Below are positions 23,821 to 32,384 of a stretch of 64,000 nt of DNA, one piece after another. The DNA comes from Lachnospiraceae bacterium (GTDB lineage: Bacteria > Bacillota > Clostridia > Lachnospirales > Lachnospiraceae). Location: NCBI GenBank assembly GCA_902363135.1, contig CABIZF010000011.1, forward strand, positions 48,457 to 112,456, given 5' to 3'. The position numbers and the translations under genes were made by a program. Below the pieces are notes generated by a model. It was not told where the DNA came from. It saw only the letters and a list, made by a program, of their open reading frames with translations, and made no database searches. Numbering within the stretch: the first letter of the stretch is position 1; each line of letters opens with the position of its first letter.

Positions 23821-25002
23821 ATGCTGGAAAAAATAAAAAGACAGATATGTTTATGGCTGTGTTTTCTTTTCATGCTTGCCGGATGGACTTCGGTGCGGGC
23901 AGAAGAGGACGCAGCCTTTTCTCTTCACGCCCGCAGTGCCGTTTTGATGGATGGTGACAGCGGGCGTATTCTTTATGGAAAAGAACCGGATACGCCGCTT
24001 GCAATGGCGAGTACAACGAAGATTATGACCTGTATTTTGGCACTGGAGCTTGGAAGCGGGAATCAGATATGCACAGCGTCTGCCAATGCCGCCGCGCAGC
24101 CGCAGGTGAAGCTTGGCATGCGGGAAGCAGAGCAGTTTTATCTGCAGGATCTTCTTTATTCGCTGATGCTGGAATCGCACAATGATACGGCGGTATGCAT
24201 CGCAGAGTCTGTGGCCGGGTCGGTGGAGGCATTTACCGGAAAAATGAATGAAAAGGCTGCCGGGATCGGTTGTCGGGATACCTGCTTTCTGACTCCGAAC
24301 GGACTTGATGCGGGAGAGGAAAATGGTGACTGGCACCATACGACAGCGGCAGATCTGGCAGAGATTTTGCGTTACTGTATTACGGAATCTCCGAAGGCAG
24401 CAGCATTTCTTAAGGTGACGCAGACGGTCGGCTATTCTTTTTCAAATGTAGAAAAAACCAAAGACTATGATTGTGTGAACCATAATGCATTTCTGACAAT
24501 GATGGACGGGGCATTGACCGGAAAGACAGGCTTTACGGCGAAGGCAGGCTACTGTTATGTCGGCGCGTTGCAGGATGGGGGACGGCTGTATATCGTATCA
24601 CTGCTTGCCTGCGGCTGGCCGGGTCATAAAAGCTGGAAATGGTCGGATACGCGGCGGCTGATGGAATATGGACTCGGATCGTTTCAGAAACGAATGATCG
24701 AGGATGACAGCCTTGCAGACCGGATTCTTCCGGTAGAGGGCGGGAAGATCAGTTCGGTACCGGTACGTGCGGATACAGGGACATTTACGTTTCTGATGCG
24801 CGATACAGAGGAGATCACGCGGCAGGTGATTTTAAACACACCGCTTACGGCGCCGGTAAAAGCGGGGCATCAGGTTGGCAGCGTGCATTATTTTCTGGAT
24901 GGCGAGGAGGTGGCAGTAAGTCCGATCCGGGCAGCTGCAAACGTGGATCGGGCAGATGGCATCTGGTATATAAAGCAAATTCGGAATCTGTTTTTTCTGT
25001 GA
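23821..25002 (+). CDS. D-alanyl-D-alanine carboxypeptidase, second S11 paralogue
   Basis: The 393-residue exported S11 peptidase has signal peptide LWLCFLFMLAGWTSVRA. SxxK lies in MASTTKIM (about 60), SxN in LESHNDTAV (about 120; SHN instead of the SGN of its neighbour) and KTG in LTGKTGFTAKAG. It lies 87 bp after scpB with TAGGAGG before the ATG. In several endospore-formers scpAB is followed by a carboxypeptidase gene (dacF/dacB type), so a sporulation or cortex role is possible but not shown. Sequence differs enough from the 20.3-kb paralogue that they are not a recent duplication. Confidence 0.9.
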   Translation: MLEKIKRQICLWLCFLFMLAGWTSVRAEEDAAFSLHARSAVLMDGDSGRILYGKEPDTPLAMASTTKIMTCILALELGSGNQICTASANAAAQPQVKLGMREAEQFYLQDLLYSLMLESHNDTAVCIAESVAGSVEAFTGKMNEKAAGIGCRDTCFLTPNGLDAGEENGDWHHTTAADLAEILRYCITESPKAAAFLKVTQTVGYSFSNVEKTKDYDCVNHNAFLTMMDGALTGKTGFTAKAGYCYVGALQDGGRLYIVSLLACGWPGHKSWKWSDTRRLMEYGLGSFQKRMIEDDSLADRILPVEGGKISSVPVRADTGTFTFLMRDTEEITRQVILNTPLTAPVKAGHQVGSVHYFLDGEEVAVSPIRAAANVDRADGIWYIKQIRNLFFL

Positions 25003-25016
25003 TGAAGCAAAACATC

Positions 25017-25213
25017 ATGATACAAGGGTCAAAAGGTCATGCGTTTCATGCTTGCATGAAAAAGCATGACTTATTGACCCGCAAAACACCGAAAAGTAGC
25101 CATTTTTCGTAGAAAAATGAGCGGATTTGAGGTGTTTTAGGATTGCGAGAGCATGAAATGCGAAGCAATCCGTGTATCATAGGGGTCAAAATACCTTTTG
25201 CCCCCAACATAAT
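25017..25213 (+). repeat. Family 1 element, subtype 1 (copy C)
   Basis: It begins ATGATACAAGGGTCAAAAGG and ends ACCTTTTGCCCCCAACAT. Its stems are GGTCATGC..GCATGAC, AAAACACC/GGTGTTTT enclosing CATTTTTC/GAAAAATG, and GGATTGC/GCAATCC. The unpaired AAGTAGC and AGCGGATTT match subtype 2. Confidence 0.85.
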
Positions 25214-25216
25214 ATC

Positions 25217-25266
25217 TAGGAGTAAAAATACCTTTTGCTCCCGACTGATGCCTGCGAATTGTGCCG
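25217..25266 (-). repeat. Family 1 remnant, subtype 2 end, beside copy C
   Basis: GGAGTAAAAATACCTTTTGC is a diverged terminal hairpin. TGATGCCTGCGAATTG is the reverse complement of the subtype 2 right flank (CAATTCGTAGGCATCA). It suggests a second, inverted and decayed insertion next to copy C. Confidence 0.5.
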
Positions 25267-25296
25267 CGGAGAATGAGAATTAATTACCAAAAAAGC

Positions 25297-25325
25297 TTGC
25301 ATTTTTTTGACAAACAATGTAGTAT
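25297..25325 (+). promoter_or_regulatory. Probable promoter of the decarboxylase operon
   Basis: TTGCAT (25297-25302), 17 bp, TAGTAT (25320-25325). The rest of the 379-bp gap is repeat sequence. Confidence 0.5.
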
Positions 25326-25381
25326 TAGAGTCGGCAGAAATTGGATAAACTTTTTAAAATAGAACATGGAGGGCTGATAGA

Positions 25382-26818
25382 ATGAGTAATACAGCACAAA
25401 GCTTGGCAAGCACAAGAATTGCTTCTTTGCTTGATGAGAACAGTTTTGTTGAAATCGGCGGATATGTAACTGCCAGAAGTACTGATTTCAACATGCAGCA
25501 GACAGAGACACCGGGAGACGGCGTAGTGACCGGATACGGTGTGATCGATGGACACCTGGTATATGTTTACAGTCAGGATGCTTCCGTACTGGGCGGCACC
25601 ATCGGAGAGATGCACGCAAAGAAGATTGCGGGTCTGTATGACATGGCAATGAAAATGGGTGCTCCGGTGATCGGACTGCTCGACTGCGCAGGTCTGAGAC
25701 TTCAGGAGTCTACAGATGCACTGAGCGCATTTGGTGAGATTTATCTGAAGCAGACAATGGCATCCGGCGTTATTCCGCAGATTACTGCCATCTTCGGAAG
25801 ATGCGGCGGCGGACTTGCCCTTGTACCGGCACTGACTGATTTTACATTCATGGAAGGCAAGAAGGCTGAGCTTTTTGTAAACTCTCCGAATGCACTTGAT
25901 GGAAACAGCAAGGATAAATGCGATACGGCATCTGCAGCATTCCAGAGCGAAGAGTCCGGTCTGGTGGATTTCACCGGCACAGAGGATGAGATCATGGCAG
26001 GTATCCGTGAGCTCGTTTCCATGCTTCCGGCAAATAATGAGGATGATATGTCCTATGAGGACTGCACCGATGATCTGAACCGCGTATGTGCAGATCTTGC
26101 AAATGCAGCAGGCGATCCGGCAATTCTTCTTTCCAATATCGCAGATGACAATAACTTTGTAGAAGTAAAGGCTGCTTACGCAAAGGATATGGTAACAGGA
26201 TTCCTTCGCCTGAACGGTACGACCGTCGGCGCAGTAGCAAACCGCACGGAGCTGTATGGCGAAGACGGACAGGTAGCAGAGAGCTTCGACTGTGTTCTGA
26301 GCGCAAAAGGTGCAGAGAAGGCAGCTGCCTTTGTAGAATTCTGCGATGCATTTGAGATTCCGGTTGTTTCCTTTACGAATGTAGCGGGCTTCAAGGCATG
26401 CAAGTGCTCTGAAAAGCGCATCGCAAAGGCAGCGGCAAAGCTGACCTACGCATTTGCAAATGCGACTGTTCCGAAGGTAAATGTAATCACAGGTAAGGCA
26501 TTCGGCAGCGCATATGTTGCTATGAACAGCAAGTCTATCGGAGCAGATATGACCTTCGCATGGGAAAATGCACAGATCGGCATGATGGATGCACAGCTTG
26601 CAGCCAAGATCATGTACGAAGGCTCCGATATGCAGACCATCAATGAGAAGGCAGCAGAGTACGCTACCCTCCAGTCCAGCGCAATGGCAGCAGCGAAGAG
26701 AGGATATGTAGATAACATTATCGCAGCAGAGGACACCAGAAAATATGTCATCGGCGCATTTGAGATGTTATTCACAAAGAGAGATGACCGCCCGTCCAAA
26801 AAGCACGGAACCGTCTAA
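25382..26818 (+). CDS. Acyl-CoA-type carboxyltransferase (MmdA / 12S family)
   Basis: The 478-residue protein has the two crotonase-like halves of the acyl-CoA carboxyltransferase family. Near 50-150 are GDGVVTGYGVIDGHLVYVYSQD (in part) and FGRCGGGLALVPAL, and the second half has VVSFTNVAGFKACKCSEKR, KAFGSAYVAMNSKSIGAD and FAWENAQIGMMDAQLAAKIM. Homologues move carboxyl groups between biotin and acyl-CoA (methylmalonyl-, glutaconyl- or propionyl-CoA). It heads an operon with gamma, biotin carrier, beta and a second carboxyltransferase. It is shorter than typical MmdA (about 510). The acyl-CoA substrate cannot be read from sequence. A GGAGGGCTGATAGA ribosome site precedes the ATG. Confidence 0.88.
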   Translation: MSNTAQSLASTRIASLLDENSFVEIGGYVTARSTDFNMQQTETPGDGVVTGYGVIDGHLVYVYSQDASVLGGTIGEMHAKKIAGLYDMAMKMGAPVIGLLDCAGLRLQESTDALSAFGEIYLKQTMASGVIPQITAIFGRCGGGLALVPALTDFTFMEGKKAELFVNSPNALDGNSKDKCDTASAAFQSEESGLVDFTGTEDEIMAGIRELVSMLPANNEDDMSYEDCTDDLNRVCADLANAAGDPAILLSNIADDNNFVEVKAAYAKDMVTGFLRLNGTTVGAVANRTELYGEDGQVAESFDCVLSAKGAEKAAAFVEFCDAFEIPVVSFTNVAGFKACKCSEKRIAKAAAKLTYAFANATVPKVNVITGKAFGSAYVAMNSKSIGADMTFAWENAQIGMMDAQLAAKIMYEGSDMQTINEKAAEYATLQSSAMAAAKRGYVDNIIAAEDTRKYVIGAFEMLFTKRDDRPSKKHGTV

Positions 26819-26832
26819 GCGAGGTGAATCAC

Positions 26833-27720
26833 ATGAAACGTAGATTAAGCGCAGTACTGCTTGCACTTGGCCTGTCTGTATCCGTTCTTTCCATGGGCGT
26901 ATATGCGGAGGAAGCGGAGACAAAGGCGACAGAGCAGGCAACAGAAGCAACGACCGATGCGGCAGCAGAAGAGATCAAAGAGCTGGAGTCTGATGCGGCA
27001 GAGGTAGAGTCTGAAGTAGCGGAGGCAGAATCTGAGGTCGCTGAGACAGAGGCACCTTCTCAGGAAGAGCAGCTGAAGCAGGCAATGACTCAGTATCTGA
27101 CCGAGATCGCAGGCTATACAGATGAGCAGCTGGATCAGATGAAGGCAAGTGACAATGCGTCAACCGCCCTGATTGCTGCTAACTGGAGCTCCGTAAAGGA
27201 GGAGCTTGGTAATTTTGTCGAGATTGAGAGCGTGGAGAGCGGAATTTCCGAAGACGGATATACAATGACGGTCACCTGCAAGGCAAAATATGACAAGCTG
27301 AACGACAAGACGGATGTTACGGTAGTATATGAAGCGAACCAGAAGGATCAGAGCGTATCCTTCAGCTGGGATATTAATTATCCGATGAGTCAGCTGATCG
27401 AGCGTGCGGCACTGAACACGGTTATGGGTCTTGGCATCGTATTCCTGACCCTGCTGTTTTTAAGCTGGCTGATCGGAAAGCTCCACATTATTCCGGATAT
27501 GATCGAGAAAAAGGCAAAGAAGGACGAGCCGGTCGCTCCTGCAGCTCCGGTTACCTTTGCAGCTCCGGAGGTGGAGGAAGAGGAGGAAGACCTCACAGAC
27601 GATCTCGAGCTGGTAGCGGTTATCACCGCGGCAATTGCAGCATCTGAGAATACATCCGGCGATGGATTTGTAGTTCGTTCCATTAAAAAGGCAAATAAAA
27701 GAAACTGGCAGAGAGCCTAA
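26833..27720 (+). CDS. OadG-family gamma subunit with enlarged exported N-terminal domain
   Basis: The 295-residue protein begins with a signal-like segment (MKRRLSAVLLALGLSVSVLS, to about VYA). A Thr/Glu/Ala-rich stretch (25-80) and a folded-looking extracytoplasmic domain of about 100 residues follow. The single helix NTVMGLGIVFLTLLFLSWLIG lies near 197-217. The acidic linker and the ending LVAVITAAIAA..GDGFVVRSIKK are the known OadG features. Typical gamma subunits are 80-120 residues, so the N-terminal domain is extra. GAGGTG sits 6 nt before the ATG at 26833, and a GTG at 26824 overlaps that site. Its expected role is assembly of the membrane pump. Confidence 0.8.
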   Translation: MKRRLSAVLLALGLSVSVLSMGVYAEEAETKATEQATEATTDAAAEEIKELESDAAEVESEVAEAESEVAETEAPSQEEQLKQAMTQYLTEIAGYTDEQLDQMKASDNASTALIAANWSSVKEELGNFVEIESVESGISEDGYTMTVTCKAKYDKLNDKTDVTVVYEANQKDQSVSFSWDINYPMSQLIERAALNTVMGLGIVFLTLLFLSWLIGKLHIIPDMIEKKAKKDEPVAPAAPVTFAAPEVEEEEEDLTDDLELVAVITAAIAASENTSGDGFVVRSIKKANKRNWQRA

Positions 27721-27738
27721 GTACAGGAGGAAATCAAA

Positions 27739-28116
27739 ATGAAAAGCTATACAATTACAGTAAATGGCAATGTATATGACGTAACCGTTGAGGAAGGCAC
27801 TGGCTCTGCAGCTCCGGCAGCAGCACCGAAGGCGGCTCCTAAGGCAGCACCGAAGGCAGCTCCGGCAGCACCGAAGGCAGCAGCTCCGGCAGCAGGCGCA
27901 GGCGCTGTAAAGGTAACTGCTTCTGTTCCGGGTAAGGTATACAAGGTAGAGGCAAGCGTTGGACAGGCAGTCAAGAAGGGTGACAGCATCGTGATCCTTG
28001 AGGCTATGAAGATGGAAATCCCGGTTGTTGCTCCGCAGGATGGCACGGTAGCAAGCATCGACGTTGCTGCTGGCGCAGCAGTAGAGTCCGGAGACGTTCT
28101 GGCTACTCTGAACTAA
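27739..28116 (+). CDS. Biotin carboxyl carrier protein of the Na+-decarboxylase
   Basis: The 125-residue protein has a short N-terminal beta segment (MKSYTITVNGNVYDVTVEEG), an Ala/Pro/Lys hinge with repeated PKAA units (about 30-58) and a biotinyl domain. The biotinylated Lys is in LEAMKMEIPV (about residue 92). The swinging hinge moves biotin between the carboxyltransferases and the membrane beta subunit. CAGGAGG precedes the ATG. It is homologous to GcdC/MmdC and to the 1.3S carrier of transcarboxylase. Confidence 0.93.
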   Translation: MKSYTITVNGNVYDVTVEEGTGSAAPAAAPKAAPKAAPKAAPAAPKAAAPAAGAGAVKVTASVPGKVYKVEASVGQAVKKGDSIVILEAMKMEIPVVAPQDGTVASIDVAAGAAVESGDVLATLN

Positions 28117-28164
28117 GGAGTACAGACGTTTCGGACTGTCTAAATACATACTGGAGGTAAAAAA

Positions 28165-29322
28165 ATGTCTTACGTTTTAAATACGTTGACCAACTTACTG
28201 GATCAGACAGCGTTCATGAATCTGACGGTAGGCAACTACGTCATGATTGCAGTAGCGTGTGTGTTCCTGTATCTGGCAATTAAACACGGTTTTGAGCCTC
28301 TGCTTCTTGTTCCGATCGCATTCGGTATGCTGCTCGTAAATATCTATCCGGATATCATGGCAGAGCCGTATGTGGATGCAGCCGGAATCGAGCATGCAGG
28401 TGGATTGCTTCATTATTTCTATCTGATGGATGAATGGTCCATTCTTCCGTCTCTGATTTTCATGGGTGTCGGCGCGATGACAGACTTTGGTCCGCTGATT
28501 GCAAACCCGATCAGTTTTCTGCTCGGCGCGGCAGCTCAGCTCGGTATCTATGTTGCTTACTTCCTTGCAATCGCACTTGGATTCAATGGTAAGGCAGCAG
28601 CAGCGATCTCTATCATCGGCGGCGCAGACGGCCCGACCTCCATTTTCCTTGCAGGTAAGCTCGGACAGACGGCCCTGATGGGACCGATTGCGGTAGCTGC
28701 ATATTCCTACATGTCCCTAGTTCCGATCATTCAGCCGCCAATCATGAAGCTGCTGACGACGAAGGAAGAGCGGGAGATCAAGATGCAGCAGCTTCGTCCG
28801 GTTTCCAAGCTGGAGAAGATCCTCTTCCCGATCATTATTACCATTGTTGTTTGTATGCTGCTTCCGTCCACGGCTCCGCTGGTAGGTATGCTGATGCTCG
28901 GTAACCTGTTCCGTGAGAGCGGCGTTGTAAAGCAGCTGACAGAGACTGCCTCCAATGCAATGATGTACATCGTTGTTATTCTGCTTGGTACTTCCGTAGG
29001 AGCTACCACGAGCGCAGAGGCATTCCTGAACATGAATACGATCAAGATCGTTATTCTTGGTCTTGTAGCATTTGCGTTTGGTACGGCAGGTGGTGTTCTG
29101 CTTGGTAAGCTGATGTGCAAGCTTTCCGGCGGCAAGATCAACCCGCTGATCGGTTCTGCAGGTGTATCTGCCGTTCCGATGGCAGCCCGTGTATCCCAGA
29201 AGGTCGGTGCGGAGGCAGATCCGACCAACTTCCTTCTGATGCATGCAATGGGACCGAACGTAGCAGGTGTTATCGGTACTGCAGTAGCAGCCGGTACCTT
29301 CATGGCTATTTTCGGAGTATAA
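28165..29322 (+). CDS. oadB: Na+-translocating decarboxylase beta subunit (OadB/GcdB/MmdB)
   Basis: The 385-residue protein has about ten hydrophobic segments. The conserved GGADGPTSIFLAGKL motif near 152-166 carries the Asp essential for carboxybiotin decarboxylation and Na+ transport in this family, and GSAGVSAVPMAARVSQKVG near 331 is the second conserved block. It releases CO2 from carboxybiotin and exports Na+ across the membrane. GGAGG precedes the ATG. It is in the middle of the five-gene operon. Confidence 0.95.
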   Translation: MSYVLNTLTNLLDQTAFMNLTVGNYVMIAVACVFLYLAIKHGFEPLLLVPIAFGMLLVNIYPDIMAEPYVDAAGIEHAGGLLHYFYLMDEWSILPSLIFMGVGAMTDFGPLIANPISFLLGAAAQLGIYVAYFLAIALGFNGKAAAAISIIGGADGPTSIFLAGKLGQTALMGPIAVAAYSYMSLVPIIQPPIMKLLTTKEEREIKMQQLRPVSKLEKILFPIIITIVVCMLLPSTAPLVGMLMLGNLFRESGVVKQLTETASNAMMYIVVILLGTSVGATTSAEAFLNMNTIKIVILGLVAFAFGTAGGVLLGKLMCKLSGGKINPLIGSAGVSAVPMAARVSQKVGAEADPTNFLLMHAMGPNVAGVIGTAVAAGTFMAIFGV

Positions 29323-29447
29323 AAGCATAACAGTCCGGTATCTGCCATTCCGATGGCAGACCGGACATCCTGAATAAGAGAAGAACTATGTATGGCTTGG
29401 TCCAAACTGGGCAGAAGACATACCGAATTGAATACAGGAGGAACAAA

Positions 29448-30860
29448 ATGGCTGAACAAGTTAAAAAACCAATTAAGATTACTGAGACCATCCTTCGTGA
29501 TGCGCATCAGTCTCTGATTGCAACACGTATGACGACCGAGCAGATGCTTCCGATCGTGGAGAAGCTGGACAAGGTCGGATATCATTCCGTAGAGTGCTGG
29601 GGCGGTGCAACATTTGATGCGTCCCTTCGTTTCCTGCATGAGGATCCGTGGGAGAGACTGCGTAAGTTAAGAGATGGATTTAAGAACACGAAGCTGCAGA
29701 TGCTGTTCCGTGGACAGAACATTCTGGGCTATCGTCCGTATGCAGATGACGTAGTAGAGTATTTTGTACAGAAGTCTATTGCGAATGGTATTGATATCAT
29801 CCGTATCTTCGACTGCATGAATGATATGCGCAACCTTCAGACTGCAGTATCCGCTGCGAACAAGGAGAAGGGTCATGCACAGGTAGCGATGTCCTATACA
29901 CTGGGTGATGCATATACACTGGAATACTGGGTAGATCTGGCAAAGCGTATCGAGGATATGGGTGCGAACTCCATCTGTGTCAAGGATATGGCTGGTCTGC
30001 TGCTTCCGTATAAGGCAACAGAGCTGATCACCGCACTGAAAGAGAATGTCAACATCCCGATTCAGCTGCATACACACTATACCTCCGGCGTTGCATCCAT
30101 GACTTACATGAAGGCTGTTGAGGCTGGTGTAGATGTCATTGACTGTGCAATGTCTCCGTTCGCACTTGGTACATCTCAGCCGGCGACTGAGGTTATGGTT
30201 GAGACCTTTAAGGGTACCCCGTATGATACCGGATTTGATTCAAAGCTGCTTGATGAGATCGCAGATTACTTCCGTCCGATGCGTGACGAGGCGCTCAAGA
30301 GCGGTCTGCTGAATCCGAAGAACCTTGGTGTCAACATCAAGACTCTGCTGTATCAGGTACCGGGCGGAATGCTTTCGAACCTGACCTCCCAGCTGAAGGA
30401 TCTGCATGCCGAGGACAAGTACTATCAGGTACTGGAAGAGGTTCCGCGTGTACGTAAGGACCTCGGTGAGTGCCCGCTTGTTACTCCGTCTTCCCAGATC
30501 GTTGGTACGCAGGCTGTTATGAACGTCATCAACGGCGAGCGTTATAAGATGGTTCCGCAGCAGACGAAGGATGTTCTTTGCGGTAAGTACGGCGCTACGA
30601 TCAAGCCGTTCAATAAGGAAGTGCAGAAGAAGTGCATCGGTGATGCAGAAGTTATCACCTGCCGTCCGGCAGATCTGATTCCGGATGAGCTGGATACGTT
30701 ACGCGGTGAGATGGCTCAGTGGTCCGAGCAGGAGGAGGATGTTCTGACCTATGCACTGTTCCCGCAGGTAGCTACTGATTTCTTCAAGTACAGAGAAGCT
30801 CAGGAGAAAAAGGTAGATCCGACCGTTGCGGATGCAAAGAATAAGGCATATCCGGTATAA
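29448..30860 (+). CDS. Oxaloacetate decarboxylase alpha-type carboxyltransferase without biotin domain (OadA/5S/PycB-like)
   Basis: The 470-residue protein has the HMGL-like TIM barrel with metal site TETILRDAHQSL, the carbamylated-Lys motif CVKDMAGLL and the metal-binding IQLHTHYTSG. A conserved PYC/OadA region follows, with VPGGMLSNLTSQLK. It ends near DPTVADAKNKAYPV, so the C-terminal biotinyl domain of classic OadA is absent. The carrier is separate (27.7 kb), as in the 5S subunit of transcarboxylase. The start at 29448 follows ACAGGAGG. The upstream in-frame ATG at 29388 has none. Expected reaction: carboxyl transfer between oxaloacetate/pyruvate and biotin. Confidence 0.9.
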   Translation: MAEQVKKPIKITETILRDAHQSLIATRMTTEQMLPIVEKLDKVGYHSVECWGGATFDASLRFLHEDPWERLRKLRDGFKNTKLQMLFRGQNILGYRPYADDVVEYFVQKSIANGIDIIRIFDCMNDMRNLQTAVSAANKEKGHAQVAMSYTLGDAYTLEYWVDLAKRIEDMGANSICVKDMAGLLLPYKATELITALKENVNIPIQLHTHYTSGVASMTYMKAVEAGVDVIDCAMSPFALGTSQPATEVMVETFKGTPYDTGFDSKLLDEIADYFRPMRDEALKSGLLNPKNLGVNIKTLLYQVPGGMLSNLTSQLKDLHAEDKYYQVLEEVPRVRKDLGECPLVTPSSQIVGTQAVMNVINGERYKMVPQQTKDVLCGKYGATIKPFNKEVQKKCIGDAEVITCRPADLIPDELDTLRGEMAQWSEQEEDVLTYALFPQVATDFFKYREAQEKKVDPTVADAKNKAYPV

Positions 30861-30932
30861 GAGTGGCCGGAGGTTTCTTTAGAATGTTCACTGAATGTTC
30901 GTAAGAAACGACCTATAAGAAGTGACAGATAG

Positions 30933-30967
30933 AAAGGCTGCCGCAATGAAAGTTGCGGCAGCCTTTT
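30933..30967 (+). terminator. Terminator of the decarboxylase operon
   Basis: AAAGGCTGCCGCAA pairs perfectly with TTGCGGCAGCCTTT around TGAAAG, followed by TT. Confidence 0.9.
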
Positions 30968-31049
30968 TCAAAAACGCATGGCAGGATTCCGACAGGTTCA
31001 AAAGAAGTTAAACGGAAGATTTGAAGGTTTTTTAACATGGCGGAATAAA

Positions 31050-31101
31050 TTAACCGAATCAAGCCCTCCCTGCTTCAGTTGCGCAAAGTAATAAGCAGTG
31101 G
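31050..31101 (+). repeat. Family 2 repeat copy before thiN
   Basis: TTAACCGAATCAAGCC.. with hairpin CTGCTTCAGTTGC-GCAAA-GTAATAAGCAG. Together with the operon terminator it fills the 281-bp gap before thiN. Confidence 0.7.
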
Positions 31102-31141
31102 GGTGGTTATAAAACAGCAGAAAGGAGATAGAAGGAATCAT

Positions 31142-31804
31142 ATGAAACAGGAGGTCAGAGAAAAGGTATGTTGGGTTGTTGGCGCAGGGAGCTTTGACGG
31201 GCTGATGGGGCGTCCGCAGAAGGGTGATCTTGTCATTGCGGCAGACGGCGGCTATATCTACTTAAAGGAGCTTGGGATAGAACCGGATGTGCTGCTGGGT
31301 GACTTTGACTCTTTAAAGAGAGTGCCGGAGCATGAGCATCTGCTGCGACACTCTCCGATCAAAGATGACACAGATATGGCATTGGCGGTGGCTTATGCAC
31401 AGGAACAGGGCTATCATACCTTCTATCTTTACGGAGGGCTTGGCGGACGGCTGGACCATACAATGGGCAATTTTCAGCTCCTGACAGGTATTTCTAAGGC
31501 GGGTGACCAGGCGTATCTGATTGGGGAAGGACAGATCATTACTGCGATCACGGGTGAACGAATCCGGTTTTCCAAAGGGGCCGACGGTATGATCTCTGTA
31601 TTCAGTATGGATACCGTTGCGAGTGGAATATGGGAGCACAATCTGAAATATCAGCTGCGGGATGCACAGATGACGAATGATAAGACACTTGGCGTCAGCA
31701 ATGAATTCATTGGCCGGGAAAGCAGTATCGAGGTACATCAGGGAACTTTATTGATTTTGTGGGATGCGAAGAACGGGCTGCCGATGGAGCGGGCACGTTT
31801 ATGA
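31142..31804 (+). CDS. thiN: Thiamine pyrophosphokinase
   Basis: The 220-residue enzyme makes thiamine diphosphate from thiamine and ATP. ADGGYIYLKELGIEPDVLLGDFDS (in part), IKDDTDMALA and GGLGGRLDHTMGN are the signature blocks of the catalytic domain, and a beta-rich thiamine-binding domain follows. The start at 31142 lies after AAAGGAGATAGAAGG, while the earlier in-frame ATG lies in the family 2 repeat. The last codons and stop (CGT TTA TGA) coincide with repeat-like sequence that continues downstream. In many Firmicutes thiN follows rpe and rsgA, and here neither is present. Confidence 0.9.
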   Translation: MKQEVREKVCWVVGAGSFDGLMGRPQKGDLVIAADGGYIYLKELGIEPDVLLGDFDSLKRVPEHEHLLRHSPIKDDTDMALAVAYAQEQGYHTFYLYGGLGGRLDHTMGNFQLLTGISKAGDQAYLIGEGQIITAITGERIRFSKGADGMISVFSMDTVASGIWEHNLKYQLRDAQMTNDKTLGVSNEFIGRESSIEVHQGTLLILWDAKNGLPMERARL

Positions 31805-31866
31805 GCAGGCAGCGAAAGCCGCCCTACCGTTTTGCCGACGTGATTGTTTGCGAATATCTGCTTTAA
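31797..31866 (+). repeat. Partial family 2-like tail after thiN
   Basis: TTTATGAGCAGGCAGCGAAA resembles the segment at 4650-4672, and TTTGCGAATATCTGCTTTAA resembles the GGATTGCGAATGTCCGCTTT tail. The left edge overlaps the last thiN codons. Confidence 0.4.
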
Positions 31867-31886
31867 GAAGGAGCGTGAGTGCACGA

Positions 31887-32330
31887 GTGAAGAAAGAATC
31901 ATATCGTATATTGACAGGCTGGTTTTTCATAATGGCTATGGTCATCTGTCAGCAGTCTTTGTATCGGCCGCCGGTATTTCATTTTAGCCCGACCAAGGAT
32001 TTTGCACTGCTTTTGATGGGAATGCTGAATTTGCTTTATTTTCTGATCGCCCTTTTTGGCACGGTATACTGGCTGCCGGGGATCTCTTATTCGGAGGCAA
32101 GAGATGCAGGAATGGGTGCTTGTCGGCGCTATGGCGGATTCCGGCTTCTTTGCGGATGCCTGGCGATGATGGCTTATTTTCTTTTTTGTCTGGCAGATCG
32201 CAGCTTCCTGCATTTGAATTCTGATATCTGGAGCTGCACAGCTGCCGGGACGGCACTGATTCTGGGCGAAAAAATGCATTCTTTTTACGATTGTGCTTGC
32301 ATATTTAGAAAAAACAGCTATAATGAATAA
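31887..32330 (+). CDS. Hypothetical multi-span membrane protein
   Basis: I do not recognise this protein. From the GTG at 31887 it has 147 residues with about four hydrophobic segments: ILTGWFFIMAMVICQQ, FALLLMGMLNLLYFLIALFG, LLCGCLAMMAYFLFCLA and WSCTAAGTALILG. AAGAAGGAG lies upstream, but the distance to any in-frame GTG (31875 or 31887) is not ideal, so the start is uncertain. The frame stays open upstream through the repeat into thiN at 31764, which is probably fortuitous. The next gene has its own promoter overlapping the 3' end of this one. Confidence 0.5.
   Translation: MKKESYRILTGWFFIMAMVICQQSLYRPPVFHFSPTKDFALLLMGMLNLLYFLIALFGTVYWLPGISYSEARDAGMGACRRYGGFRLLCGCLAMMAYFLFCLADRSFLHLNSDIWSCTAAGTALILGEKMHSFYDCACIFRKNSYNE
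32297..32324 (+). promoter_or_regulatory. Promoter of the amino-acid ABC transporter operon
   Basis: TTGCAT (32297-32302), 16 bp, TATAAT (32319-32324), inside the last codons of the preceding frame. Confidence 0.65.
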
Positions 32331-32384
32331 AAGTTGGTTTCATTTTATAATTATGCATGACATCATACAGAAGGAGGAAAAGGT

